Source: Sciscionella marina DSM 45152 | GTDB lineage: Bacteria > Actinomycetota > Actinomycetes > Mycobacteriales > Pseudonocardiaceae | Reading direction: 5' to 3' | Assembly: GCF_000379465.1 (NCBI RefSeq) | Contig: NZ_KB905380.1 | Location: 62,001-126,000 of the forward strand | Length of the DNA: 64,000 nucleotides | In this document: positions 1 to 8,500 of the stretch, piece after piece | How positions within the stretch are numbered: position 1 is the first letter of the stretch | Layout: the number at the start of each line of letters is the position of its first letter | Notes under the pieces: model-generated | Told to the model about the DNA's origin: nothing | Database searches by the model: none | What the model saw: only the letters and a program-made list of their open reading frames with translations | Translations under genes and position numbers: made by a program

Positions 1-204
1 ATCGAAGGCCTGCGCAGTCACCGGGCCAGCGCGCAGATCAGCAACTGGGCCAAAGACATCCGCGCCGAACTCGGCCAGCTGATCTACGAGCGCCCGATCT
101 ACCCGAAGAACCGCTACCTGAACCGGAAACCACCGCACCACGAGGAATTCCACCGCGAGGTGACCGAACGCCAAATCGAGCTGTTGCAGGACCGGGCGAT
201 CTGA
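1..204 (+). CDS. C-terminal end of a probable carbon-nitrogen hydrolase (nitrilase superfamily)
   Basis: The first 204 bases read as one open frame of 67 codons ending in TGA; the gene starts outside the window. The visible tail contains the segments RSHRASAQISNWAKDIRAEL and IYPKNRYLNRKPP. From memory these resemble the C-terminal extension of actinobacterial nitrilase-related hydrolases, which cut non-peptide C-N bonds with a Glu-Lys-Cys triad. None of the catalytic core is visible, so the family call rests on this tail alone and is uncertain. The gene converges on the sugar-isomerase-like gene to its right, with a hairpin between them. Confidence 0.4.
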   Translation: MEGLRSHRASAQISNWAKDIRAELGQLIYERPIYPKNRYLNRKPPHHEEFHREVTERQIELLQDRAI

Positions 205-218
205 CACAAGCCCACTGG

Positions 219-234
219 CCAGGGGGAACCCTGG
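219..234. terminator. Hairpin between convergent genes
   Basis: A perfect 6-bp inverted repeat, CCAGGG then GGAA then CCCTGG, lies in the 35-bp gap between two convergent reading frames. The GC-only stem and tetraloop could end transcription from both sides. There is no U-tract, which is usual for actinobacterial terminators. Confidence 0.45.
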
Positions 235-239
235 GGTTC

Positions 240-1175
240 TCAGCTTGCCGAGGGGAAGTTCTCCGTCACCCACTGCCAGCTGGACTTGGCACTCGCCAGC
301 GGTTCGATGGAGGGCTGGTCGACCTCCACGATGATCCACCCGTCGAAGTTCTCGGGCAGTTCGCGGAGGTAGTCGAGCAGGGGCACTCCCCCTGATCCGG
401 GTTCGAGGAAGAATCCGTTTTGGGTGGAAGCGAAGTAGGGCAAGGGTTCGGCCCGCAGTTCGGCAAGCCGCGTGGTGTCGAGGTCTTTGATGTGCAGTCC
501 GGCGATCCGGTCGCGGTAGCGGCGCATCAGGCCGGGCACATCGGCACCGGCCCAGTACAGGTGCCCGAGGTCGAATCCGGCGCCGAGCACGGTGTCCGGG
601 ATGGCGTCGAGGACGTGTTCGACTTCGTCCTGGGTCTCGATCCAGGATCCCACGTGGTTGTGGAACGCGGGCCGCACTCCTTCCGCGGTCAGGATTTCGG
701 CCGCGCGTCCGATCGTCTCGGTGAACCGCTCGAGCCGCCCGGCGTCGAATCCGTGCCCGACGCCCGCGGCGACGTCGAACCGCGGCATGCCACCGCCGGT
801 GACCATTTCGGCGGAGAGGAACACGGTGTCGAGTCCGAGCAGCAGCGTTTCGTCTGCGCTGCGGCGCACCCCGTCGAACCAGCGGAATTCCTCGGCCGAT
901 CCCGGGGGCAGCGTGACGCCGTGTTCTTCGGGAAGCGGCACCGAAAGGTAGCCGGGCGCGACGCGTAGGCCGCTCTCCCCGATGAGTGTGCGGTAGGCGC
1001 TGATGGTCTGCGTGGGCAGCACTTCGAGCATCACCGCGGGAAAACCGGATTCGGCGACCTCGCGCAGCACGCGCGGTTGCTTGGCCAGGAACGCGGGGTC
1101 GGCGAACTCCCATCCGCTGGCCAGATCCGTCCACTGCAGGGTGTTGATGGCGAACTGGGAACGGTCGAGCGTCAT
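240..1175 (-). CDS. Sugar phosphate isomerase/epimerase-like TIM barrel protein
   Basis: A 311-residue protein of the xylose-isomerase-like TIM barrel fold (IolE / AP endonuclease 2 family). Segments such as VRPAFHNHVGSWIETQDE, GAGFDLGHLYWAG, GLHIKDLD and WIIVEVDQP carry the His, Asp and Glu residues that hold the divalent metal in this family. It is last in a four-gene minus-strand run, 31 bp after the pyranose-oxidase-like gene. The start is supported by GAGGAG seven bases upstream. Family members isomerise, epimerise or dehydrate keto-sugars or inositols; in 3-keto-glycoside pathways, relatives cleave the oxidised sugar. The substrate cannot be read from the sequence. Confidence 0.8.
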   Translation of the reverse strand: MTLDRSQFAINTLQWTDLASGWEFADPAFLAKQPRVLREVAESGFPAVMLEVLPTQTISAYRTLIGESGLRVAPGYLSVPLPEEHGVTLPPGSAEEFRWFDGVRRSADETLLLGLDTVFLSAEMVTGGGMPRFDVAAGVGHGFDAGRLERFTETIGRAAEILTAEGVRPAFHNHVGSWIETQDEVEHVLDAIPDTVLGAGFDLGHLYWAGADVPGLMRRYRDRIAGLHIKDLDTTRLAELRAEPLPYFASTQNGFFLEPGSGGVPLLDYLRELPENFDGWIIVEVDQPSIEPLASAKSSWQWVTENFPSAS

Positions 1176-1206
1176 TGGTAACTCCTCGTGAATCGATCGG
1201 ATCGTG

Positions 1207-2718
1207 TCAGGCGAGCCGGTTCAGCACCGAACGGGCGGCACGTACCGCGGTCGTCATCCCGGTCAGGGTGGAGTTGCACACCAGCGCGGTCGGGACGACT
1301 CCGTTACCGGCGGCGAACAGGTTCTCGAATCCCCACACCCGGCAGCCCGTATCGCAGACGCTGGTGCCGTCTTCTCCGGTGCCCATCCGCATGGTTCCGG
1401 TGAAATGCAGCGAACATCCGGGATCCAGCAGCGCGGATTCGGTTTCCGGATCGAAAGGACCGAGGGCTTCGGCGACCTCGCGCTGAACCTTACGGCCCTG
1501 TTCGATCCGCGCCCGATCGCTTTCGTTCCAGGAGAATCGGACCGTGATCCGCGGCATCCCGGTGGCATCGACCTCCTGTTCGCTGAACTCCAGCCGGTTC
1601 TCGGCGCGCAGTTCGGTGGGGATGTACACGCCGAGACCGACCTGATAGGCCAGCGGTGTTCCGTCCTCGGCCGTGCGCACCTGGGTGCCGATCTGGAACT
1701 GGAAGGGCTGGCGCGCACCGCTGTGCGGCTGCCAGTAGTGCTCGAGCATGGTCTCGCCCTCGGCCTGGACGGGCAGGCTCGCCAGCTCGAAGCTGAGCCG
1801 CTCCGGATCGGCGAGTACCCGCCCGGTGAGGAAAGCGTGCTCGTTGAGGTAACGGCCGAGCGCGGGTGGCCGGATCCCCGAGGCGAACAGCAACTGCGGG
1901 CTGCGGATGGTGTCCGCGCAGACCACGGTCGCCGTGGCGTGGACCGTTCGCACCGCACCACTGCGCACGTCCTCGAGCCGGGCACCGTGCACCCGGCCGT
2001 CCGCGTGCAGCAGCCGGGTCACCCGCATTCCGGTCCGCAGCGTGCACCGCGGATCGCGTGCAGGGTCCGCGATCGGCGGGAAGATCACGTTTGGTCCGGT
2101 GCGGCGCAATACGCCCGTAGCATCGGGGTTGGCCGCCATCGGCATCGGCTGGATTCCACGGTCCGGGGCGTCCATACCGGCGAACACCGCCTCGACCGCG
2201 TCCGCCATGGCCCGGCCGGCCGCGGTCGGCGGGAACGGCAGCGGATTGACCCGCAGGAGTTCGGCGGCACGGGCCAGATCGCTGCGCCATTCGGCACCGT
2301 CCAGGAAATCCGGGATCTCGGCACCCCACGGGCTCGGCGTGGCCGCGGTCCAGTGCACTCCCATACCACCCGCGTTCCAGGCCAGCGAGGCGGCGGGCAG
2401 TTCGTCCGCGGACTCACCGAGCGAACTCAGGTGATACATCCCGGGTTCCGCGGCGGCCACACTCGCCCCGACGGCCGGGGTCGGCTCGACACCGGTGTAG
2501 AAACCCTGCACTCCGGACGCGACCCGGTCGTTGTACCGCTCCCAGACCTCCGGCTCGGCCACATCGTGCAGATGCTGGCCGGGCACCGAACCGATCACCG
2601 GCCCCCCATCGGCGATCAGGATGCGCAGTCCGGGATCGGCGGCGCGCAGCTCACTGGCCACCGCCGCCCCCATCAGCCCGCCGCCGACCAGCAGTACGTC
2701 GAAGTGTTCGGTCGTCAC
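1207..2718 (-). CDS. GMC oxidoreductase of the pyranose oxidase / C-glycoside 3-oxidase type
   Basis: A 503-residue flavoprotein. The GTG start at 2718 overlaps the stop of the upstream gene (GTGA) and has GGAGGAG before it; the open frame continues further upstream but only inside that neighbour. An FAD-binding VGGGLMG lies at residues 11-17. GGMGVHWTAATP at 117-128 matches the pyranose oxidase segment holding the flavinylated His and its Trp-Thr neighbours (H122, W123, T124). Near the C-terminus, H438 in SLHFTGTMRMG and N482 in CNSTLTGM fit the catalytic His/Asn pair with the expected spacing. Such enzymes oxidise C2 or C3 hydroxyls of sugars or glycosides. Its operon with two TIM barrels and a Gfo/Idh protein favours glycoside oxidation. 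Confidence 0.82.
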   Translation of the reverse strand: MTTEHFDVLLVGGGLMGAAVASELRAADPGLRILIADGGPVIGSVPGQHLHDVAEPEVWERYNDRVASGVQGFYTGVEPTPAVGASVAAAEPGMYHLSSLGESADELPAASLAWNAGGMGVHWTAATPSPWGAEIPDFLDGAEWRSDLARAAELLRVNPLPFPPTAAGRAMADAVEAVFAGMDAPDRGIQPMPMAANPDATGVLRRTGPNVIFPPIADPARDPRCTLRTGMRVTRLLHADGRVHGARLEDVRSGAVRTVHATATVVCADTIRSPQLLFASGIRPPALGRYLNEHAFLTGRVLADPERLSFELASLPVQAEGETMLEHYWQPHSGARQPFQFQIGTQVRTAEDGTPLAYQVGLGVYIPTELRAENRLEFSEQEVDATGMPRITVRFSWNESDRARIEQGRKVQREVAEALGPFDPETESALLDPGCSLHFTGTMRMGTGEDGTSVCDTGCRVWGFENLFAAGNGVVPTALVCNSTLTGMTTAVRAARSVLNRLA

Positions 2719-3650
2719 AGGGTCTCCTCCGGTTCGGCGAGCACGAGCGGGCGCAGCCTGCGGTAGGCGATCTCCAGTCCACGGGTGACGCGCCCGGGAG
2801 TGCCGCCCCACACCGGGTCTTCGTGCTCCACCGAAAGGGTTCCGGTGAAACCGTGTTCGGCGAGCCGATCCACGACCCGGTCCCAGTCCACCTGGCCGAG
2901 GCCGGGCACCCGGTAGCGCCACCAGCCGGTCTCCCAGGGATCGGCTGTGCCGACCTTGCCGAACACGCCGTAGCGCTGCCGGGCGCGCGGATCGAGCTCG
3001 ATGTCCTTGGCTTGCGCGTGCGGAATGCGGTCGGCGTAGGCGGCGATGGTCTCCACCGGGTCGATGCCGATCCACATCAGATGCGAGGGATCCCAGTTCA
3101 GATAGAGTCCCAGCCCGAACATCCATTCCCACAGCTCGGGCGAATAGGCGATATTGCCGGGGTAACCGTCCGGATGCCAGCCCTCCATGACGCAGTTCTC
3201 CACCATCAGCCGGACCCCGCGCTCGCCCGCGTACTCCACGAGTTCTCCGAACACGGCCTCGGCCTCGGTCTGGTTCTCCCGCACCGATCGGCCCGGATCG
3301 CGGCCGATGAAGGTGCCGACGAGATCGAGCCCGAGCTTCTGCGCGGCGTCGATGGTATGCCGCAGATGGGCGTGGATCTCCTTGCGGCGCAAGGGATCGG
3401 GGTGCAGGTTGTTCTCGTAGTAGGCCAGCGCGGAAAGCCCCAGCCCGTGACGCTCGCACAGGGTGCGGGTGCGCTCGGCCTGTTCCGGGCCGAACTCGGC
3501 TACGGGCAGATGCGCTGCCTCGAAGTCCCGGCCACCGGTGGCGGGCCAGCAGGCGACCTCGAGCGCTTCGTAACCGGTTTCGCTCGCCCAGGCGGCGATC
3601 CGGTCCAGATCCCACTCCGGCAGGCAAGCGGTGAGCAAACCGAGTTTCAT
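2715..3650 (-). CDS. Sugar phosphate isomerase/epimerase-like TIM barrel protein
   Basis: A 311-residue TIM barrel protein starting MKLGLLTACLPEWDLDRIAA. Metal-site segments are LMVENCVMEG, LNWDPSHLMW, HAQAKDIEL and LSVEHEDPVWGG. The ATG start overlaps the stop of the upstream dehydrogenase by ATGA and its own stop overlaps the oxidase start by GTGA, so the three genes look translationally coupled. AAGGTGG precedes the start. The fold is shared with keto-sugar epimerases, inosose dehydratases and the large subunit of CarBC/DgpBC C-deglycosidases. No small DUF6379-like partner subunit is seen nearby, so an O-glycoside or free keto-sugar substrate is as likely. Confidence 0.8.
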   Translation of the reverse strand: MKLGLLTACLPEWDLDRIAAWASETGYEALEVACWPATGGRDFEAAHLPVAEFGPEQAERTRTLCERHGLGLSALAYYENNLHPDPLRRKEIHAHLRHTIDAAQKLGLDLVGTFIGRDPGRSVRENQTEAEAVFGELVEYAGERGVRLMVENCVMEGWHPDGYPGNIAYSPELWEWMFGLGLYLNWDPSHLMWIGIDPVETIAAYADRIPHAQAKDIELDPRARQRYGVFGKVGTADPWETGWWRYRVPGLGQVDWDRVVDRLAEHGFTGTLSVEHEDPVWGGTPGRVTRGLEIAYRRLRPLVLAEPEETL

Positions 3651-4807
3651 CGTTCCACCTTCGTCCACGCGCCCTCGTGGACCGAGCGCAGTACCGCGTC
3701 CACCACCCGCGCCGAGCGCAGCCCGTCGGCGAAGCCCGGCAGACCTTCCGGGGTGCCGCCGTCGATGGCGGCGTAGGTGTCCGCGACGAAGTCCTCGAAG
3801 CACTGCGCGTATCCCTGCGCGTGCCCGGCGGGAAGGTGCGAGAGTCTGCGCTGTTCGGCCGAGCCGGATCCGTTGTCCCGCACCACGATCCGGGATTCTT
3901 CCGGCCCGCCGAACCAGATGCTCTCCGGGGCCTCCTGATCGAAGACCGCGCTGCCTGTGGAACCGTCGAGCTCGAACCACAACCGGTTCTTCCGGCCCGC
4001 GGCCACCTGCGAGATGGTCGTCGAGGCGAGCACCCCGCTCTCGGTGCGCAGCAGCAGCGCGGCGGAATCCTCGGTCCGCACCTGGGATCGCGCTCCCGAT
4101 CCCGCGGCCCCGAAGCTCGGCCCGCCGGTGCTCGGCCGGTCCGGCACGGCGACCGAGGTCGCGGCGGTCAGCTCGGTGAACGGGTCTCCGGTGATCCACT
4201 CGACCAGATCACACCAGTGCGAGCCGATATCGGCAAAGGCGCGCGAGGGGCCGCCGCTTTCCGGGAACACTCGCCAGCTGGAGGAATCCGGGGAGAGCAT
4301 CCAGTCCTGCAGATAGCTGCCGTGGATCAACAGCAACCGGTCGCCGAGCTCGCCGTCCCGCAACCGGGCGCGCAGTTCCCGGACGATGGGGTGGTACCGG
4401 TAGACGAACGGCACCGTGGCCACGAGTCCGCTGCTCGCGGCGAGTTCGGCCATCCGCTGTGCCTGCGCCGGGCTCACCCCGAGCGGTTTCTCGCACACCA
4501 CATGCTTTCCCGCGCGCAGCGCGGCTTCGGCGTATTCGGCATGGCTCGCGTTCGGGGTGCAGATGTGCACCACGTCCACGCGTTCGTCGATGAGGACCTG
4601 TTCGAGGTCCCGGTATCCGGTCGTCCGCCACTGCCGGGCGACCTCCCGGGATCGTTCCGGGTTCGAGGCCAGTACCCCGGTCACCTCCGCGCCCGCCACC
4701 AGCGCGGCCCGCCGGTGCACGGCGGCGATCATCCCCGCGCCGAGCACGGCCGCGCCGCGTGGCCGGCCGCCGCCGGATCCGTTCTGCTGGGGAATCCGCT
4801 CTACCAT
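3647..4807 (-). CDS. Gfo/Idh/MocA family NAD(P)-dependent oxidoreductase
   Basis: A 386-residue dehydrogenase with the dinucleotide motif GAGMIA at 23-28 and the family signature CEKPLG at 105-110, where the Lys contacts nicotinamide and substrate. Members oxidise a sugar or cyclitol hydroxyl to a ketone; DgpA, which makes 3-keto-glycosides, belongs here. It is the first gene of the minus-strand operon and is followed with an ATGA overlap by a TIM barrel gene. GGAAGGGG lies upstream of the ATG. The divergent gene is a ROK regulator that probably controls both directions. The exact substrate is unknown. Confidence 0.85.
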   Translation of the reverse strand: MVERIPQQNGSGGGRPRGAAVLGAGMIAAVHRRAALVAGAEVTGVLASNPERSREVARQWRTTGYRDLEQVLIDERVDVVHICTPNASHAEYAEAALRAGKHVVCEKPLGVSPAQAQRMAELAASSGLVATVPFVYRYHPIVRELRARLRDGELGDRLLLIHGSYLQDWMLSPDSSSWRVFPESGGPSRAFADIGSHWCDLVEWITGDPFTELTAATSVAVPDRPSTGGPSFGAAGSGARSQVRTEDSAALLLRTESGVLASTTISQVAAGRKNRLWFELDGSTGSAVFDQEAPESIWFGGPEESRIVVRDNGSGSAEQRRLSHLPAGHAQGYAQCFEDFVADTYAAIDGGTPEGLPGFADGLRSARVVDAVLRSVHEGAWTKVER

Positions 4808-4887
4808 CGAGCCCCTTCCAGGTGCCGAGAGGAGGTGGGTGTCTCACGCCCAGTTCCGTCGTACCGGAACGTTAACCGGCCGACTTT

Positions 4888-4936
4888 TGACGGATCAAGG
4901 CAAAAATAAAGCCATCTTCAGTCTTTAATTCCGTCA
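4888..4936. promoter_or_regulatory. Candidate operator in the ROK/dehydrogenase divergent promoter
   Basis: The 151-bp divergent gap has a strikingly AT-rich core. TGACGGA (4888-4894) and TCCGTCA (4930-4936) form a perfect inverted repeat. Inside it AATAAAG (4905-4911) and CTTTAATT (4923-4930) form a second, near-perfect one. AT-rich dyads of this sort are typical NagC/XylR-type ROK targets. Binding is inferred. Confidence 0.45.
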
Positions 4937-4958
4937 TTATTGGCCTAAGGTCGGGGCC

Positions 4959-6182
4959 ATGACCGCCTGGACGCCCCTGCGACTCTCCCATCCGGACATC
5001 TCACCGGCGGATGCCGAGAACCGGATCCGCAGTCAACTGCTCCGGCTGATCGCATCCGGCTCGGCGAACACCCGCGTGGCCCTACTCCGGGCGACCGGAC
5101 TCGCCCGCTCGACCCTCAACGGGCACCTCGACGCGCTGCTGCGCTCCGGCCTCGTCGAGCTGGGGGCCACGGAGCACAACGGCCGGGGCAGGCCAGCGCA
5201 ACGCCTCGGCCTCGCCGCGCGCGCGGGCATCGTGGTCGCCGCCGATCTCGGGGTGCACACCAGCAGGCTGGCCGTCGCCGACACCACCCAGGCCATCCTC
5301 GCCGAGCGCCAGATCACCCTCGACCTGGCGCAGGGGCCGGAACCGGCGCTGGACCGGCTCACCGAGCTGATCAGCGATCTGCTCGGCGAACTCGGTATCG
5401 GCCGTGCGGAACTCAGCGCACTGGCCATGGGGCTGCCGGGACCGGTCGACGCGCAGACCGGATCCCCGGTGCGCCCCCCGATCATGCCCGGCTGGGACCG
5501 GTTCCCGGTGGGCCAGGTGATGGGCGAACGCCTGTCCTGCACGGTCCTCGTGGACAACGACGTGAACCTGATGGCGCTCGGTGAGGCACGGTCCCGCCCC
5601 GCCGATGCCGGTCCGCTGCTGTTCCTCAAGATCGGTACCGGGATCGGCGGTGGCCTGGTGCTCGCCGACGGGCGCATCCACCGCGGCTCCGACGGCGCGG
5701 CAGGCGATATCGGGCACGTCCGGGTTCCCGGCGCGGACGACACAGTCTGCCAGTGCGGGAACGTCGGCTGTGTCGAAGCCGTGGCCTCCGCCGGTGCCGT
5801 ACTGCGCTCGCTGCAACAGGACCAGCCCGCACTGCGCACCATCGAGGATCTGGCCAAGGCACTGCACGACGGCGAACCCAGCGTGGTGCGCGGCATCCGG
5901 GCGGCCGCGGAGACCATCGGCGAGGTCGTGGCGATGCTGGTGCACTCTTACAATCCGCGCACGATCGCGCTCGGCGGGTTGATCACGGCCTCCGGGGACG
6001 ATGTACTGGCCGGGATCCGCAGCGTCGTCTACCGTCGGGCGCTGCCCTTGGCCACCCGGAACCTGGTGCTCACTCACAGCAAACTCGGCCGGTTCGCCGG
6101 CGTGGCCGGTGGAATCGTGGCCGCGGTGGAACACACCCTCTCCCCCGGCGGCATCGGATCGCTTCCCGGTTCCCGGACTTGA
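4959..6182 (+). CDS. ROK family transcriptional regulator (NagC/XylR type)
   Basis: A 407-residue protein with an N-terminal winged helix (about residues 22-80: RIRSQLLRLIASGSANTRVA then STLNGHLDALLRSGLVE) followed by a ROK sugar-kinase-like domain. The zinc motif CQCGNVGCVE (264-273) with GHVRV (H253) and the VDNDVNL segment mark the ROK domain. Regulators of this class usually repress catabolic genes and release DNA on binding a sugar or sugar phosphate. The gene is divergent from the glycoside-oxidation operon and upstream of an MFS sugar carrier on the same strand, so it most likely controls both. The start has only a weak ribosome site (TAAGG). Confidence 0.88.
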   Translation: MTAWTPLRLSHPDISPADAENRIRSQLLRLIASGSANTRVALLRATGLARSTLNGHLDALLRSGLVELGATEHNGRGRPAQRLGLAARAGIVVAADLGVHTSRLAVADTTQAILAERQITLDLAQGPEPALDRLTELISDLLGELGIGRAELSALAMGLPGPVDAQTGSPVRPPIMPGWDRFPVGQVMGERLSCTVLVDNDVNLMALGEARSRPADAGPLLFLKIGTGIGGGLVLADGRIHRGSDGAAGDIGHVRVPGADDTVCQCGNVGCVEAVASAGAVLRSLQQDQPALRTIEDLAKALHDGEPSVVRGIRAAAETIGEVVAMLVHSYNPRTIALGGLITASGDDVLAGIRSVVYRRALPLATRNLVLTHSKLGRFAGVAGGIVAAVEHTLSPGGIGSLPGSRT

Positions 6183-6210
6183 CACAGCGCGCCGCACACC
6201 GGACTATTCT
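6179..6210 (+). promoter_or_regulatory. Probable promoter for the MFS carrier
   Basis: TTGACA at 6179-6184 overlaps the stop codon of the ROK gene. A 17-bp spacer leads to GACTAT at 6202-6207, with TATTCT just beyond. This fits a housekeeping-type promoter and would let the carrier be transcribed separately from the regulator. Confidence 0.45.
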
Positions 6211-6317
6211 TCTTGTCTCACGCCCGGGAAGCCGGAAGCGTCGCCGCGCGGCGGCGGCCGCGTGGCCCGCTTTCCTCTGTGTGTCACGCGTTATCGATCC
6301 TTCCCCGGGAGAAAGCA

Positions 6318-7637
6318 ATGACGCACACGGGCACTGGCGGACAGTCCACACGGCACCCCGGAACCGGGTTCGTGGTCGCCTACATCGCGACCCTGTTCGC
6401 CTGTTATCTCGCCATCATCACCCCGGCGAACCTCACCGTCGCCCTGCGCATCGGGCAGATCGACCCGCAGGGCAAGGTCGGCGGGCTGGCGCTCGCGCTC
6501 GGCCTCGGCGCGCTGTGCGCGGTCATCGCCAACCCCGTGTTCGGCCAGCTCAGCGACCGCACCGCATCCCGGTTCGGGATGCGCAAACCGTGGCTGGTCA
6601 TCGGAGTTCTCGCCGGAACCGCGGGACTGATCATGGTCGCCTTCGCGTCGACCGTGGCCATCGTAGTGCTCGGCTGGTGCATCACCCAGACCTTCTACAA
6701 CGCAACCCTCACCGCCGTCGTGGCGCTGCTCCCGGACCAGATCCCGGCGCGTCGGCGTGGCCTGGTCAGCGGGCTGATGGGGATCTGCTTCCCCGTCTCC
6801 TTGGTACTCGGAAGCTTTGTCGCACAGGCGGTTTCCACGCTTCCGCCGTTCTGGATGTTCGTCCTCCCCGCCCTCCCGGCTCCGGTCACCGTGCTCGTGC
6901 TGTGCGTGGTGCTGCGCGACCGGCGGCTCGCCAAGGAGAACCGTGCGCCGCTGACGCTGCGCGATCTGACCCGGACCTTCGCCGTCCGGCCGCGCCGCAA
7001 TCCGGACTTCGCCTGGGCCTGCCTGGTGATCTTCCTGCTGTCCATCGGGACCGGGACCTTGTCCACCTATCTCGTCTACTTCCTCTCCGATGGGCTCGGC
7101 ATCGCAGCCGCCGAGGTGCCGCACGTGGCGTTCCTGGTGAACCTGATCACCTACGGCCTCGCGGTCCCGACCAGTCTGCTCGCGGGCTGGCTCAACGATC
7201 GCATCGGCGGCCGCAAACAGACGATGGTGTTCGCGGGCCTGCTGCTCGCCATCGGGCTGTTCACCATCGTGGCGCTCCGCAGCATGCCAGGGCTCTACCT
7301 CGGTGCGGCGATCACCGGGCTCGGCTGCGGCGGATACTACTGCGGCCATTTCGGCCTGCCCGCCGAACTTCTTTCCGCGGACGACGAGGCGGCACGGGAA
7401 ATGGGGGTGGTGAACATCGCGCTGACGTTGCCCAGTTCGCTGGTTCCGCTCTATGGCCCGCTGCTACTGGCCGTTGCCTCCCCCGAGGGCACCAACTACT
7501 CGATGCTGTTCGCCTGCGGGATCGCGCCATGCCTGCTCGCCATCCTCGCGGTGGGCCGGATTCGCCGACTCCGGGACCGGCCGGAAACCGGTGCGGCCAA
7601 CGGGGCTTCGACGGAGCTGAGTCCGGAATCCCAGTAG
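6318..7637 (+). CDS. MFS transporter, sugar/glycoside type
   Basis: A 439-residue membrane protein with about 12 hydrophobic segments. The loop after helix 2 reads GQLSDRTASRFGMRKPW, resembling the motif of sucrose and glycoside-pentoside-hexuronide carriers, and the central loop has LNDRIGGRK. The ATG at 6318 with GGGAGA upstream is preferred; a longer frame starting at 6213 would add a 35-residue basic leader with no membrane character and would run into the promoter region. Position after the ROK gene and beside the oxidase operon suggests import of the glycoside or sugar that the operon oxidises. Confidence 0.82.
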   Translation: MTHTGTGGQSTRHPGTGFVVAYIATLFACYLAIITPANLTVALRIGQIDPQGKVGGLALALGLGALCAVIANPVFGQLSDRTASRFGMRKPWLVIGVLAGTAGLIMVAFASTVAIVVLGWCITQTFYNATLTAVVALLPDQIPARRRGLVSGLMGICFPVSLVLGSFVAQAVSTLPPFWMFVLPALPAPVTVLVLCVVLRDRRLAKENRAPLTLRDLTRTFAVRPRRNPDFAWACLVIFLLSIGTGTLSTYLVYFLSDGLGIAAAEVPHVAFLVNLITYGLAVPTSLLAGWLNDRIGGRKQTMVFAGLLLAIGLFTIVALRSMPGLYLGAAITGLGCGGYYCGHFGLPAELLSADDEAAREMGVVNIALTLPSSLVPLYGPLLLAVASPEGTNYSMLFACGIAPCLLAILAVGRIRRLRDRPETGAANGASTELSPESQ

Positions 7638-7648
7638 CGCCAAGGCGA

Positions 7649-8488
7649 TCAGCCCTTGCCGATCCGGTCGAGATAGGTGCTGCGCACCTCGGTGTCCACC
7701 GCCGTGATGGCCCGGTCATCGCGGACGGCGGCGCGCACGGCACGCATCACGGTTTCCGGAACGAGTGTGGACAGGACCTGCGCGGTGCCGACATAGCCGG
7801 GAACCGCGATCTCGGCCTTGCGGTTGCCGACCGATCGCACCACGGCGGCCGCGATGTCCTCCGGTTCGACCGCGGGCAAGGGGCCGTAGTCGATTCCGGA
7901 GGACAGTTCGGTCTTGACCGCGCTCGGCAGGACCGCGCTCACGCTCACCCCGGTGTTCTCGAGTTCGAGCCGGGTCGCCGCGGTGAGACCGACCGCGGCG
8001 AACTTGCTCGCGTTGTACACGGCGAGACCCTTGACCGGGAATTTTCCCGCCAGCGAGCAGACGTTCACGATGTGCCCACGGCCACGTTCGATCATTCCCG
8101 GGGCGGCGGCACGCATTCCGTGAATGAGTCCGTACACGTTCACGTTCATGGTCAGTTCGTCGACCGCGTCGGACTGTTCGAGAAACGCCCCGTTCGGCAT
8201 CACACCGGCGTTGTTCACCAGCACCTCCAGCGGCCCGTGGTGCGATTCCTGCGCCTCGGCAAGGAAATCCCGCACCGAGGACCGGTCGGTGACATCCAGC
8301 CGATGGGCCGAGGCTCGTGGGCCGAGCTCATCGGCAGCGGCACGGGCCAGCTCGTGGTCCAGGTCGCCGAGCGCGACCGAGGCACCCCGTTCGGCGAACG
8401 CCCGGGCGGTCGCCAGCCCGATGCCGCGCGCCGCACCCGTCACCGCGACCAGTGCACCGTCGAGTTCTATCGTGGGATACCGGCTCAT
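7649..8488 (-). CDS. SDR family oxidoreductase
   Basis: A 279-residue classical short-chain dehydrogenase. The cofactor motif TGAARGIG is at 17-24, NNAG at 92-95, and the catalytic residues are S145, Y158 and K162 (YNASK). D42 and D44 after the second strand (GDLDHE) suggest NAD(H) preference. GAGGAG precedes the ATG. It lies 12 bp downstream of the patatin-like gene on the same strand, and both should be governed by the palindromic operator at 9476-9502 and its TetR regulator. The C-terminal region (GYVGTAQVLSTLVPETVMRA) resembles membrane-associated lipid or steroid SDRs, which fits a lipase partner. Confidence 0.85.
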   Translation of the reverse strand: MSRYPTIELDGALVAVTGAARGIGLATARAFAERGASVALGDLDHELARAAADELGPRASAHRLDVTDRSSVRDFLAEAQESHHGPLEVLVNNAGVMPNGAFLEQSDAVDELTMNVNVYGLIHGMRAAAPGMIERGRGHIVNVCSLAGKFPVKGLAVYNASKFAAVGLTAATRLELENTGVSVSAVLPSAVKTELSSGIDYGPLPAVEPEDIAAAVVRSVGNRKAEIAVPGYVGTAQVLSTLVPETVMRAVRAAVRDDRAITAVDTEVRSTYLDRIGKG

Positions 8489-8500
8489 ACCAACGACTCC

